Below, in pieces: positions 41,475-49,908 of a stretch of DNA of 64,000 nucleotides; positions within the stretch are counted from its first letter, which is position 1, and each line of letters starts with the position of its first letter. The translations under genes and the position numbers were made by a program. The stretch comes from Bacteroidetes Order II. bacterium (GTDB lineage: Bacteria > Bacteroidota > Rhodothermia > Rhodothermales > UBA2364). Below the pieces are notes generated by a model. It made no database searches. It was not told where the DNA came from and saw only the letters and a list, made by a program, of their open reading frames with translations. The stretch lies in contig JAEUSQ010000038.1 in assembly GCA_016788705.1 (NCBI GenBank), positions 66,194 through 130,193 of the forward strand. Direction: 5' to 3'.

Positions 41475-42674
41475 ATGCGCAAACTATTTCCGTTTTTATC
41501 CATTCCACTGGGCCTATTGCTGGGCATGATGCTCTCGGCCTGTGGCGGCGACAGTAGCGAAAAGAACAATACCCCTACGGGCAGCAACAATGCCAAAGCA
41601 TTGGAAAGCATTGGAAAAGGCGAAGGCAAAGTCTCGATCATTGCGTGGGCGGGATATATTGAACGTGGCGAAACGGATAAAAACTACGACTGGGTAACGT
41701 CTTTCGAGAAAGAATCTGGCTGCAAAGTAGAAGTTAAAACGGCGGCCACCTCCGACGAAATGGTGACACTCATGAACCAAGGCGGATTTGATATTGTAAC
41801 CGCTTCTGGTGACGCCTCGATGCGACTCATCCGAGGCGGCATGGTTCAACCCATCAACATCAACCTGATAAAAGATTGGGGAACGGTGGATAGTCGCCTG
41901 CAAAATGCTTCTTGGCATACCGTAGATGGTGTTCACTACGGCGTTCCTTATCAATGGGGATCCAATGTTTTGATGTATAATACCAAGGTTTTCAAAACAG
42001 CGCCTACCAGCTGGGATATCGTTTTTAAAGAAATGAACCTGCCAGACGGAAAGTCTAATAAAGGTCGTGTACAAGCATTTGACGGACCTATTTATATTGC
42101 AGATGCCGCTTTGTATCTGAAACACCATCAACCTGAACTCGGCATTCAAGACCCATACGAGCTGACACAAGCCCAGTTTGATGCCGCTATTGCTTTGCTG
42201 AAAGGGCAACGTGCTTTGGTCAACAAGTATTGGCACGATGCAATGGTACAAATGGATGACTTCAAAACCGAAGGTGTTGTGGCAACTGGCTCTTGGCCGT
42301 TCCAAGTAAATGGCCTGACCGCCGCCAAAGCCGCAGTAGGAAGCGTAATCCCCGTAGAAGGTGCAACCGGATGGGCCGATACCAGCATGATGCACGCCAA
42401 AGCCCCCAATCCGAATTGTGCCTATAAGTGGTTGAATCATTCGCTAAACAAAAAACTACAAGGCGACTTGGCCGCATGGTTTGGCTCTGTTCCTGCTGTT
42501 CCCGATGCCTGTAACAACAATACATTACTTGGTGCGGAAGGGTGTAAAACCAATGGCATTCAGAACTTCGATAAAATCCACTTCTGGAAAACACCCGATT
42601 GTCCGAACGGCAAATGTGTTCCTTATAGCGAGTGGACAAAGCAGTATTTAGCAGTTATGGCCAGTAAGTCATAG
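41475..42674 (+). CDS. ydcS: YdcS-like polyamine-type ABC substrate-binding lipoprotein
   Basis: This 399-residue lipoprotein has a signal ending LLGMMLSAC, with the lipidated Cys23. The body strikingly resembles E. coli YdcS as I remember it: IIAWAGYIERGETDKNYDWV, then TAATSDEMVTLM, DIVTASGDASMRL and NLPDGKSNKGRVQA, then DGPIYIADAAL, all in family order. YdcS belongs to the PotD-like group of binding proteins and is linked to putrescine uptake (in E. coli it is also reported as a polyhydroxybutyrate synthase). A good Shine-Dalgarno (GGAGG, 8 nt before ATG) precedes it, rare in this window. It heads the cassette with patD and the transporter genes, and has its own terminator, so binding protein may be made in excess. 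Confidence 0.9.
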   Translation: MRKLFPFLSIPLGLLLGMMLSACGGDSSEKNNTPTGSNNAKALESIGKGEGKVSIIAWAGYIERGETDKNYDWVTSFEKESGCKVEVKTAATSDEMVTLMNQGGFDIVTASGDASMRLIRGGMVQPININLIKDWGTVDSRLQNASWHTVDGVHYGVPYQWGSNVLMYNTKVFKTAPTSWDIVFKEMNLPDGKSNKGRVQAFDGPIYIADAALYLKHHQPELGIQDPYELTQAQFDAAIALLKGQRALVNKYWHDAMVQMDDFKTEGVVATGSWPFQVNGLTAAKAAVGSVIPVEGATGWADTSMMHAKAPNPNCAYKWLNHSLNKKLQGDLAAWFGSVPAVPDACNNNTLLGAEGCKTNGIQNFDKIHFWKTPDCPNGKCVPYSEWTKQYLAVMASKS

Positions 42675-42692
42675 TCATACCACCATAGTAAA

Positions 42693-42727
42693 CCGGGTAG
42701 ATGATCATAAAGTTTACCCGGCTTTTG
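42693..42727 (+). terminator. Terminator/attenuator between ydcS and patD
   Basis: CCGGGTA (42693-42699) pairs with TACCCGG (42715-42721), followed by CTTTTG, 18 bp after the ydcS stop. Confidence 0.65.
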
Positions 42728-42765
42728 CTTAAAGCCAACCTTCATTTATCAATCAGTTTAAAGAA

Positions 42766-44208
42766 ATGCAACATACATTATGGATCAATGGTGCATGGGC
42801 AGATGCCAAAGACGGAAGCCTGATGACCATTACCAATCCTGCCACGGGCGCGGAAATCGCCCAAGTGGTTAATGCTGGTACAAAGGATGTAGATAGGGCC
42901 GTGCAAGCAGCAAAAACGGCATTTGAGGATGGAAGATGGTCTAAAAAGCCTCCGCGCGATCGGTCGTATGCGCTGTGGAAATTGGCAGACTTGATCGAAC
43001 AACACGCCGAGCGTTTGGCCAAGGCCGAGAGCGAGAACACCGGAAAGCCCTACAGTTTTGTGAGCTTGGGCGCAGATTTACCGTTTGCCATAGACAACTT
43101 GCGGTTTTTTGCCGCTGCTGCTCGCGATGTACACGGCTCTCATGCGGGTGAATTTACCGACGGATTTACGTCCATGTTTCGCCGTGAACCGGTGGGCGTG
43201 GTTGCACAAATTGCCCCTTGGAACTATCCGCTGATGATGGCCATCTGGAAATTGGGGCCAGCACTGGCCGCCGGATGCACGACCATTCTAAAACCCGCAC
43301 CGGGAACACCACTTTCTACCCTACTCTTGGCGGAGTTGATCGCCGAGGCTGGTGTTCCGGAAGGAGTAGTGAATATCCTTACAGGTGGCAACGAGGCCGG
43401 ACAAGCACTTGTGGAACATCCCGATGTGCGCATGGTGAGCCTGACAGGTTCTACAGGAACCGGAAAAAAGGTCATGAAAACCGCCGCAGATACCCTAAAA
43501 CGGGTACATTTGGAATTGGGTGGGAAAGCACCCCTCCTCGTGTTTGACGATGCCGATGTAGAATCCTTTGCCAGCAAAGCGACCATCGGTGCAACCTTTA
43601 ATACGGGTCAAGATTGCACGGCTGCTACGCGGATTTATGTGGCCGAAGATCGGATGAAGGACGTACAAGAAGCCGTGGTGGAAGCCATGCGTAGCGTGGT
43701 GATTGGAATGCCTTTCGACGATGAAACCCAAATGGGGCCACTAATCTCTTCGGCACAACGCGAACGGGTGCAGGGCTTTGTAGAACGGGCCAAAGCAACA
43801 GGAGCAAAGGTTCTTACAGGAGGCGGTGCGCCAAAAGACTTGGGAAATGGCTTCTTCTTTGAACCAACGGTGATTGTAGAGGCCGACCAAAAGTCCGAAA
43901 TCATCCAATCCGAGGTATTTGGGCCAGTTCTCACGATCAATACGTTCAAAAATGAGGAAGAAGCGGTGCGCTTGGCCAATGATGTGAACTTTGGCTTGGC
44001 GGCCTCGGTCTTTACGAAGGATGTGGCACGCGCCATGCGGGTTGTCCGCGATCTGGAGTATGGAACGGTATGGGTGAATGACCACATCCCACTCACTTCC
44101 GAAACCCCACACGGCGGGTTTAAGCAATCTGGGTTTGGAAAAGACCTTTCTGCAGAAGCCGTGTCGGATTATCAGGTCACAAAACACGTTATGATTGCCA
44201 ATAGTTAA
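42766..44208 (+). CDS. patD: Gamma-aminobutyraldehyde dehydrogenase-like aldehyde dehydrogenase
   Basis: This 480-residue ALDH has the catalytic Cys284 in GQDCTAATRIY and the general base Glu250 in LELGGKAPL, plus the cofactor motifs APWNYPL and LTGSTGTGK. It resembles E. coli PatD (YdcW), which oxidises 4-aminobutanal, formed from putrescine, to GABA. Shared stretches include SMFRREPVGVVAQIAPWNYP and LVFDDADVE, as well as the GGKAP-to-DCTAA spacing. The position next to a ydcS-like gene and before ydcTUV-like genes supports a polyamine-catabolic role. In E. coli patD follows ydcV; here it lies second. Other amino-aldehyde or betaine-aldehyde substrates remain possible. Confidence 0.88.
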   Translation: MQHTLWINGAWADAKDGSLMTITNPATGAEIAQVVNAGTKDVDRAVQAAKTAFEDGRWSKKPPRDRSYALWKLADLIEQHAERLAKAESENTGKPYSFVSLGADLPFAIDNLRFFAAAARDVHGSHAGEFTDGFTSMFRREPVGVVAQIAPWNYPLMMAIWKLGPALAAGCTTILKPAPGTPLSTLLLAELIAEAGVPEGVVNILTGGNEAGQALVEHPDVRMVSLTGSTGTGKKVMKTAADTLKRVHLELGGKAPLLVFDDADVESFASKATIGATFNTGQDCTAATRIYVAEDRMKDVQEAVVEAMRSVVIGMPFDDETQMGPLISSAQRERVQGFVERAKATGAKVLTGGGAPKDLGNGFFFEPTVIVEADQKSEIIQSEVFGPVLTINTFKNEEEAVRLANDVNFGLAASVFTKDVARAMRVVRDLEYGTVWVNDHIPLTSETPHGGFKQSGFGKDLSAEAVSDYQVTKHVMIANS

Positions 44209-44215
44209 GAAGTCG

Positions 44216-44247
44216 GGCGGGTTGCAGATAGGTAGCCCGCCTTTTTT
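44216..44247 (+). terminator. Terminator/attenuator between patD and the transporter genes
   Basis: GGCGGGTT (44216-44223) pairs with AGCCCGCC (44234-44241), one wobble, followed by TTTTTT, directly after the patD stop and before ydcT. Confidence 0.75.
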
Positions 44248-44262
44248 AGCCTCCCAACCTCC

Positions 44263-45276
44263 ATGAATCCAGCCATTTCTTTCGAGCAAGTCTCCCGACA
44301 TTTTGGCACCGTAAAAGCAGTGGACGAAGCCAGTTTTCAAGTTTCCGATGGTGCTTTTTTTACCATGCTGGGGCCTTCGGGATCGGGCAAAACCACTTGC
44401 CTACGGATGATCGCCGGCTTTGACCTCCCCACCTCCGGCATCATTCGGGTGTTTGGACAAGAAGTCACAAACCTGCCGCCCTACGAACGGGACGTAAACA
44501 CCGTCTTTCAGGACTATGCCCTCTTCCCTCATATGACCGTAGCGCAAAATGTGGAATATGGGTTGATGATCCGCAAAGTCCAGAAAGCCGAGCGCCAAAA
44601 ACGGGTACAAGAGATGTTGGATTTGGTGCATCTGCCAGAGGTAGGAAGCCGAAAACCCAATCAGCTTTCCGGCGGGCAACGCCAGCGCATCGCATTGGCA
44701 CGCGCCCTTATCAATCGTCCTAAAATCTTGCTCTTAGACGAGCCACTGGGCGCGTTAGACCTAAAATTGCGACAACAAATGCAGGTGGAGCTAAAAGCCA
44801 TCCAACAAGAAGTGGGTATTACTTTTGTTTTTGTAACACACGACCAAGAAGAGGCAATGGCGCTGAGCGACCAAATTGCTGTATTTAATCAAGGTAAAAT
44901 TGAGCAAATTGGTTCACCACAAGACCTGTACGAGCATCCACAAACGGCATTTGTCGCCAATTTTGTCGGAACTTCCAACCTGATTTCGGATGAAATTGCG
45001 CACAAACTTACAGGAGAATACGGCACGTTCTCGGTTCGTCCAGAAAAGATGCACCTCCTCCAAGAACAAGTTCCCGTACCCGCCAACCATTATCGGCTAC
45101 AAGGTGTGGTAGCAGATGTGGTATATCTTGGCATTTTCACCCGTTTCACCGTCCGAACCCCCGAAGGTTTATTGCTCCAAGTGATTGACCAGAACCGAGA
45201 AGCCCAAGACGAGCGCAAAGGGGATACCGTGCAGGTGATTTGGGCAAAAGAAGCCCTCAACAAATTATCCGATTAA
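44263..45276 (+). CDS. ydcT: Polyamine-type ABC transporter ATPase (YdcT-like)
   Basis: This 337-residue ATPase has Walker A GPSGSGKT (37-44), Q-loop FQDYALFPHM (82-91), the signature LSGGQ (135-139), Walker B LLLDEP (156-161) and the H-loop VTHDQEEA. The C-terminal regulatory TOBE-like domain (from about 240) includes FSVRPEKMHL. The stretch NLPPYERDVNTVFQDYALFP is that of PotA/YdcT-type ATPases. It powers import by YdcU and YdcV of whatever YdcS binds, probably putrescine or a related polyamine. The ATPase stop and the YdcU start are 4 bp apart, so translation is probably coupled. No Shine-Dalgarno precedes it. Confidence 0.92.
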   Translation: MNPAISFEQVSRHFGTVKAVDEASFQVSDGAFFTMLGPSGSGKTTCLRMIAGFDLPTSGIIRVFGQEVTNLPPYERDVNTVFQDYALFPHMTVAQNVEYGLMIRKVQKAERQKRVQEMLDLVHLPEVGSRKPNQLSGGQRQRIALARALINRPKILLLDEPLGALDLKLRQQMQVELKAIQQEVGITFVFVTHDQEEAMALSDQIAVFNQGKIEQIGSPQDLYEHPQTAFVANFVGTSNLISDEIAHKLTGEYGTFSVRPEKMHLLQEQVPVPANHYRLQGVVADVVYLGIFTRFTVRTPEGLLLQVIDQNREAQDERKGDTVQVIWAKEALNKLSD

Positions 45277-45280
45277 GCCT

Positions 45281-46186
45281 ATGATCCGACGTTTTTCTAC
45301 TTATTTATACAATCATCCTGCTGTATTACTAGCCTTATTACTGGGACCACCTTTGGGCTGGATGCTGGTGATTTATCTCGGATCCTTGGCCGCGCTTTTG
45401 TTCCAGTCGTTTTATCATTTGGATGGCTTTACCGGGCAAGTAGTGCGCGAGCTGTCGTTTCTTACCTACCGCGATTTATTCTCGGCGGCGCATATGACCA
45501 TTGTATTAAAAACGATGGTTATGGCACTTTCGGTAACGATGGGTTCGGTTCTTATTGCTTTCCCGCTGGCCTATTACAGCGTTCGCTACGCGGGTAAACG
45601 TCTCAAGGTGTTGCTCTATTTTGCGGTTGTTTTGCCATTGTGGTCTTCCTATATCATTCGGGTGTATGCCTGGAAGCTCATGCTCGCCAAAGAAGGCATT
45701 GTTTCTTGGTTTTTTGCCCAATTAGGGCTTTCTGGCGTGTTGGAGTGGCTACTTTCCATGCCCGTTGTGGGCGGCTCCTCGCTATCCGTATCCAATTTTG
45801 GCTTATTTCTGGTCTTTACCTACATCTGGTTGCCCTATATGATTTTGCCCATTCAATCGTCATTGGAGCGCATTCCACATTCTTTGTTGGATGCCTCAGG
45901 GGATTTGGGGGCGCGGCCTTTGCAAACTTTTCGCCGGATTGTCTTGCCCTTGGCATCACCGGGCGTGGTGGCCGGAAGCATCTTTACCTTCTCGCTTACA
46001 CTGGGCGATTATATCATTCCCTCCATCATCGGAGACTCCACCCCTTTCATCGGGATGGCGGTCTATAGTTATCAAGGAACAGCCGGAAACTTGCCCCTTG
46101 CGGCAGCCTTTACCGTACTCCCGATGGTGATTATGGTCTTTTATCTCTTGGGCGCACGAAAGGCTGGTGCGTTTGATGCACTCTAA
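45281..46186 (+). CDS. ydcU: Polyamine-type ABC transporter permease (YdcU-like)
   Basis: This 301-residue inner-membrane permease has six or so helices, from an N-terminal helix at about 13-40 to a last one at about 273-293. The EAA-type loop is [19 protein letters not shown], followed by [12 protein letters not shown], where the ATPase docks. The ending [11 protein letters not shown] matches the C-terminus of E. coli YdcU as I recall it (ending RLGAFDAL). It pairs with the permease YdcV downstream. The start follows 4 bp after the ATPase stop. It overlaps no other gene. Confidence 0.92.
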   Translation: MIRRFSTYLYNHPAVLLALLLGPPLGWMLVIYLGSLAALLFQSFYHLDGFTGQVVRELSFLTYRDLFSAAHMTIVLKTMVMALSVTMGSVLIAFPLAYYSVRYAGKRLKVLLYFAVVLPLWSSYIIRVYAWKLMLAKEGIVSWFFAQLGLSGVLEWLLSMPVVGGSSLSVSNFGLFLVFTYIWLPYMILPIQSSLERIPHSLLDASGDLGARPLQTFRRIVLPLASPGVVAGSIFTFSLTLGDYIIPSIIGDSTPFIGMAVYSYQGTAGNLPLAAAFTVLPMVIMVFYLLGARKAGAFDAL

Positions 46187-46206
46187 ATATCAAATGGCAT
46201 AAGCGC

Positions 46207-47004
46207 ATGAAAAACAAAAATTTGGGCCTTGCAATTGCCATGTGGGCAGTAGTGGCCTTCTTGCACATTCCCTTTTTTGTGGTGATGTTGTATGCCTTCA
46301 CCACCGATTCTTCCACCTTCACATTCCCCCCACCCGGATTAACCCTCAAGTGGTTTGGCGTGGCGTGGAGCCGTGCCGATATGTGGGCCGCCTTGAGCCT
46401 CTCGGCACGAGTCGCAGCCATTTCAACCTTGGTTGCCCTCGTTTTGGGTACGCTGGCAGCCGCAGCGGTGTACCGCAGCCGCTTCTTTGGACGAGAAGCC
46501 ATCTCGTTCCTACTCGTCTTACCGATTGCCCTGCCCGGCATCGTGACGGGTATTGCCCTCAGGGCAGCGATGGGCGAGGCGGGCATGACCTTCAACTTCT
46601 GGACGATCGTTATTGGACACGCCACGTTTTGCGTGGTGGTGGTGTATAATAATGTCTTGGCAAGATTCCGGCGCTCCAATCCGTCGTTGGTAGAAGCCTC
46701 GATGGACTTGGGCGCGGATGGCTGGCAAACGTTTCGATATGTGGTTTTTCCGAATATCTCTTCCGCTTTGGTAGCCGGCGGGATGCTGGCCTTCGCCCTC
46801 TCGTTCGACGAGGTGATTGTCACTACGTTCACCGCCGGACAACAAGCCACCTTGCCCATTTGGATTTTTAGCCAACTCACCAAACCCCGAGACCGACCTG
46901 TAACCAATGTGGTGGCCTTTTTTGTGGTGATCGTTACCACCCTTCCCATTTTATGGGCGCTGTTCCAAAACCGAAAGTTCGAGGAGCAAACCCAAAGTGA
47001 TTGA
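46207..47004 (+). CDS. ydcV: Polyamine-type ABC transporter permease (YdcV-like)
   Basis: This 265-residue permease has six predicted helices, a [15 protein letters not shown] segment after the first helix typical of PotC/YdcV, and the EAA loop [19 protein letters not shown]. Long stretches such as [20 protein letters not shown] and [16 protein letters not shown] agree with E. coli YdcV as I remember it. It starts 20 bp after ydcU and closes the cassette. A 307-codon ORF on the opposite strand is only the antisense shadow of this gene. No convincing terminator follows within 60 bp. Confidence 0.92.
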   Translation: MKNKNLGLAIAMWAVVAFLHIPFFVVMLYAFTTDSSTFTFPPPGLTLKWFGVAWSRADMWAALSLSARVAAISTLVALVLGTLAAAAVYRSRFFGREAISFLLVLPIALPGIVTGIALRAAMGEAGMTFNFWTIVIGHATFCVVVVYNNVLARFRRSNPSLVEASMDLGADGWQTFRYVVFPNISSALVAGGMLAFALSFDEVIVTTFTAGQQATLPIWIFSQLTKPRDRPVTNVVAFFVVIVTTLPILWALFQNRKFEEQTQSD

Positions 47005-47340
47005 GGTTTGAGGAGATAGAAATGCGAATAGACACTAAAAATGAGCGTTATCACTCACCTGCACTTACCGCACAGGCCTCATGTGTTTATACAAGAAGCA
47101 AGGAAGTGCAAAAGGTAATATTTGGTTCTTCGTCCGCTCTGAAAAATATTTTTTATCTTTGAATCGTATTACACCACCCATATCAACGTCTAAATTAAGC
47201 AAACAGCGCTTATACATCTTCGCCGCGCACCCATGCAACGCTATTAATCAAGATACTTTGGGGACAAACGGTTTCGCACTCGCCATGATTTGGGCAACCG
47301 CCGCACTGGTTCGTGGTGACGGAGTCAGTGGTAAAGTTTC
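47005..47340. other. 336-bp region after ydcV without a supported gene
   Basis: TATCTTTG at 47154-47161 matches TAnnTTTG on the plus strand, but no well-supported ORF follows; an 87-codon plus-strand frame (47081-47344) overlaps the end of the convergent gene and has no recognisable features. No hairpin stands out apart from weak TGAG/CTCA arms near 47042-47057. Confidence 0.45.
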
Positions 47341-48438
47341 TTAGTTCTTCTCCGGCCTAATCACCTCGTATCGTCCTTCATGATTGATTCGGTAGCGGGT
47401 CTTTTCACCGGGCGCGGTCAAGTTCGCCTCGAAAGTATTGGCGGTGGTTTGCATCGAAAGGCGGTACGTTTTCCCTTCTTGTCGTAAGGTAGCCGGAACA
47501 CCTAAGGCTACGGCAGTCGTCCCAAATTTTCCAGTTTTCGCCATTTTTAGCTGCTGGCGGTAATAAACTTCTCGGAGGGTCTTTCGGAAGGGTTCGTCTG
47601 ATGGCAGGACGAAAGGCGTATCTTTGGATTCAGAAAATTGGACATACCCCCACCGTTCTGGAAAGTGCATATTCACCAAACCTTGCGGCGACCATACCCA
47701 GTTGTCCTCGTGTAGTGGCTTGCCGTCCGGGGCTTTCATCTTTTCATAGGCCGTTCCGTTCCATGTCGTTTGCCACTCCACCCGCGAGAAGTTCATGCGC
47801 CAAACATCGCCCAGTTGAGGCTTTAACGGATCCACACCAAATCGGAGCGATTTGAACGGAATCGCCATTTCAAGCGTCCAACCTTGGTCTGTGTCCGATC
47901 CATCATTCAATGTTCCGTTTAAGGCAACCCCCGTTCTGAGGTCGCGTACATCCCAAGCAATCAACGAGGGGCCACCATCCCGATAGGGCCGCACCAAAAA
48001 CAAGTCAAAGATTTGTTTGCGTGCATTTACTTCTACTTCAAAGTAGGCGTGCGTATCGCCATCATGGTCTATAAATACCTCAAAATCGTTTTCGTGAAAG
48101 GTAATCATGTCGTGCTGTTCATAAGTCGCCCAGAGGTGGGGTTCCTCCATTTCGGCAGCAATATAGAGGAATTCGTCGTCCCAGAGCATTTTTGCACGGG
48201 TTTTAAAGCGTGGTTTGGGTTTGTCTTCCCCTTCAATATCCGCAAAGTCCACGGTCCATGAAGTCTCTTGCCATGCAGCTTCGTCTAAGCGCCCATCTAT
48301 CGTTAGTGGCCACTTGATTTTCGCCGCCACATAGGTTTGTGGCATTTTCTGAAAGCGGGAAAAGGGTACCTCTTTCCACGGGTATTGCGCCCATCCAAAG
48401 AAGGGAGTTCCAAACAATAGCATCAAAACGTATTTCAT
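47341..48438 (-). CDS. Secreted protein with CBM9-like domain
   Basis: This 365-residue protein starts, by my choice, at the ATG at 48436-48438 (MKYVLMLLFGTPFFGWAQ, a signal peptide). An upstream start would add 13 unlikely residues. A carbohydrate-binding-module-9-like domain follows: WPLTIDGRLDEAAWQETSW (36-54 or so), then LWDDEFLYIAAEMEEPHLWA, NDFEVFIDHDGD and WRMNFSRVEW near its end. These domains bind sugars or occur in surface-glycan proteins of Bacteroidota. No catalytic motif is visible, and the last 90 residues are unassigned. It converges with the ydcV side. Confidence 0.75.
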   Translation of the reverse strand: MKYVLMLLFGTPFFGWAQYPWKEVPFSRFQKMPQTYVAAKIKWPLTIDGRLDEAAWQETSWTVDFADIEGEDKPKPRFKTRAKMLWDDEFLYIAAEMEEPHLWATYEQHDMITFHENDFEVFIDHDGDTHAYFEVEVNARKQIFDLFLVRPYRDGGPSLIAWDVRDLRTGVALNGTLNDGSDTDQGWTLEMAIPFKSLRFGVDPLKPQLGDVWRMNFSRVEWQTTWNGTAYEKMKAPDGKPLHEDNWVWSPQGLVNMHFPERWGYVQFSESKDTPFVLPSDEPFRKTLREVYYRQQLKMAKTGKFGTTAVALGVPATLRQEGKTYRLSMQTTANTFEANLTAPGEKTRYRINHEGRYEVIRPEKN

Positions 48439-48631
48439 GAATATTGGTTTATGAAGTGAGTCTCTAAGATATTTCAAAAAGTACTATTTTCCAATGACTT
48501 TGGTGTAATGGAGTCCCCTACAATTCCCAAAGAGGACTTCTTACGGGATATCTCCCATAAAATCTGCTTCCTAATAACACCTTTAAAAGCGATTTTGCAC
48601 CCAATTTGATTTCCACTCAACCCTTGTTATC

Positions 48632-49825
48632 ATGGAAAAGAAGCATATTGTGATAGTCGGAACCAACTTTGCCGGCTATACCGCAGCCATCGAGTTAAAA
48701 GAATTGGTGGGGAATAACCACCGCGTAACGGTAGTCGCTAATACGCATAATTTCCTGTTTTTTCCTTCACTTATTTGGTTTCCCTTCGGACTGCGTGACG
48801 AAAAGGACATCACTTTTGACGTTCGGCCTATTTATGCGCGTCATCATATTAACTTTATTGAGGCGCAAGTTACCCACTTCGATCTCGAGAAGAGTCAGAT
48901 ATTTACCAAAGACGGGCAAACCATTGGATATGATTATGTAGTCATTGCTACTGGCCCGAAAGTGGACACCGAATATATTCCGGGGTTGAAGGAATATTCC
49001 CACTCCATTGTGGGGCTTCCGCCCGCCATGCGCACCCGCGAGGGTTGGAATAAGTTCTTGGCAGATCCTGGCCCTGTGGTAATTGGATCGGCTCCGGGTG
49101 CAGGATGTTTTGGCGCGGCATATGAATTTCTCTTCAACACCCGCTACCAGATTGCCAAGCACCACCTCAAAAAACAAGCGCCGCTCACCTATGTAACAGC
49201 TGAGCCCTTTTTAGCACACTTCGGTATCAATGGTTTTGGGAATGCCCAAAAAATGTGTGAGTGGATGTTCAAAATGTACCACATCAACGCTCACCTAAAC
49301 ACCGCCATTACCGAAGTCCGGCCCGATGGCGTGGTCTTAGACAACGGCGAAGTATTGCCGTCTAAATTCACGATGATTATGCCACGTTTTCTGGGGGTGG
49401 ATGCCGTCCGTAATACACCCAACTTGACCAACGCCAATGGGTTTATAGAGGTGGACGATAGCTATGCCCATCCACTCTATCCGAATGTGTATGCTGCTGG
49501 GGTAGCCGTGGATGTTAAGCCGCCCGCCCAAACGGAAATCCCATGTGCTGTACCTAAAACAGGATGGCCCTCCGAACAAATGGCCAAAACAGCCGTCAAA
49601 AACATTGTGGCAGACATCAAAGGCTTGCCCAAGTTGCACCAGAGATTCGATGACATGGCCGCTTATTGCATCATGGATACCGGAAATATGGGCATGATGA
49701 TTGTCGGCGATCATATGCTCTCGCCCCGCGAACACGAGTTTATTATCCCCGGTCCTGAAGCACACTGGGCCAAAATCGCTTTCGAGAAATACTTTATGTA
49801 CTCCCGCCGCCACGGACACGTCTGA
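48632..49825 (+). CDS. Sulfide:quinone-oxidoreductase-like flavoprotein
   Basis: This 397-residue FAD-dependent oxidoreductase begins with IVIVGTNFAGYTAAIEL (6-22), the dinucleotide-binding motif. The second cofactor region is VVIATGPKVD (103-112), and VYAAGVAVDV near 287 is the FAD C-terminal motif. APGAGCFGAAYEF (154-166) places Cys159 where sulfide:quinone oxidoreductases have one redox cysteine (GASCFGxAYEF). A second late Cys346 (AAYCIMDTG) may correspond to the partner cysteine. Cys305 in IPCAVPKTG is also conserved-looking. So it probably oxidises sulfide or a related sulfur compound and reduces quinone at the membrane surface; a different NADH- or thiol-linked relative is possible. 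It is followed by a bidirectional terminator. Confidence 0.8.
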   Translation: MEKKHIVIVGTNFAGYTAAIELKELVGNNHRVTVVANTHNFLFFPSLIWFPFGLRDEKDITFDVRPIYARHHINFIEAQVTHFDLEKSQIFTKDGQTIGYDYVVIATGPKVDTEYIPGLKEYSHSIVGLPPAMRTREGWNKFLADPGPVVIGSAPGAGCFGAAYEFLFNTRYQIAKHHLKKQAPLTYVTAEPFLAHFGINGFGNAQKMCEWMFKMYHINAHLNTAITEVRPDGVVLDNGEVLPSKFTMIMPRFLGVDAVRNTPNLTNANGFIEVDDSYAHPLYPNVYAAGVAVDVKPPAQTEIPCAVPKTGWPSEQMAKTAVKNIVADIKGLPKLHQRFDDMAAYCIMDTGNMGMMIVGDHMLSPREHEFIIPGPEAHWAKIAFEKYFMYSRRHGHV

Positions 49826-49845
49826 GGCACACCGCCCACAATCGC

Positions 49846-49880
49846 AAAAACCGGAGAACACCCTTAGTCCTCCGGTTTTT
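49846..49880. terminator. Bidirectional terminator between SQR-like gene and recJ
   Basis: AAAAACCGGAG (49846-49856) pairs perfectly with CTCCGGTTTTT (49870-49880), giving A- and T-rich flanks for both convergent genes. Confidence 0.85.
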
Positions 49881-49908
49881 TGTTGTAAAGATCTTGCCGA
49901 AAAGCCGT

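Noticed and set aside
41595-41614. A 10-bp tandem repeat (AAAGCATTGG twice) in ydcS.
   Set aside because: The repeat length is not a multiple of three and it simply encodes ordinary residues (KALESIGK) of the linker; it is probably chance.
41514-42440. A 308-codon minus-strand ORF opposite ydcS.
   Set aside because: Antisense shadow of a well-supported gene.
46131-47054. A 307-codon ORF on the minus strand opposite ydcV.
   Set aside because: It is the antisense shadow of a clear permease gene, rich in Thr, Ala, Lys and Arg, with no domain features.
47081-47344. An 87-codon ORF after ydcV, with a TATCTTTG element inside it at 47154.
   Set aside because: It overlaps the end of the convergent gene, the promoter-like element lies inside the frame rather than before it, and no family is recognisable.
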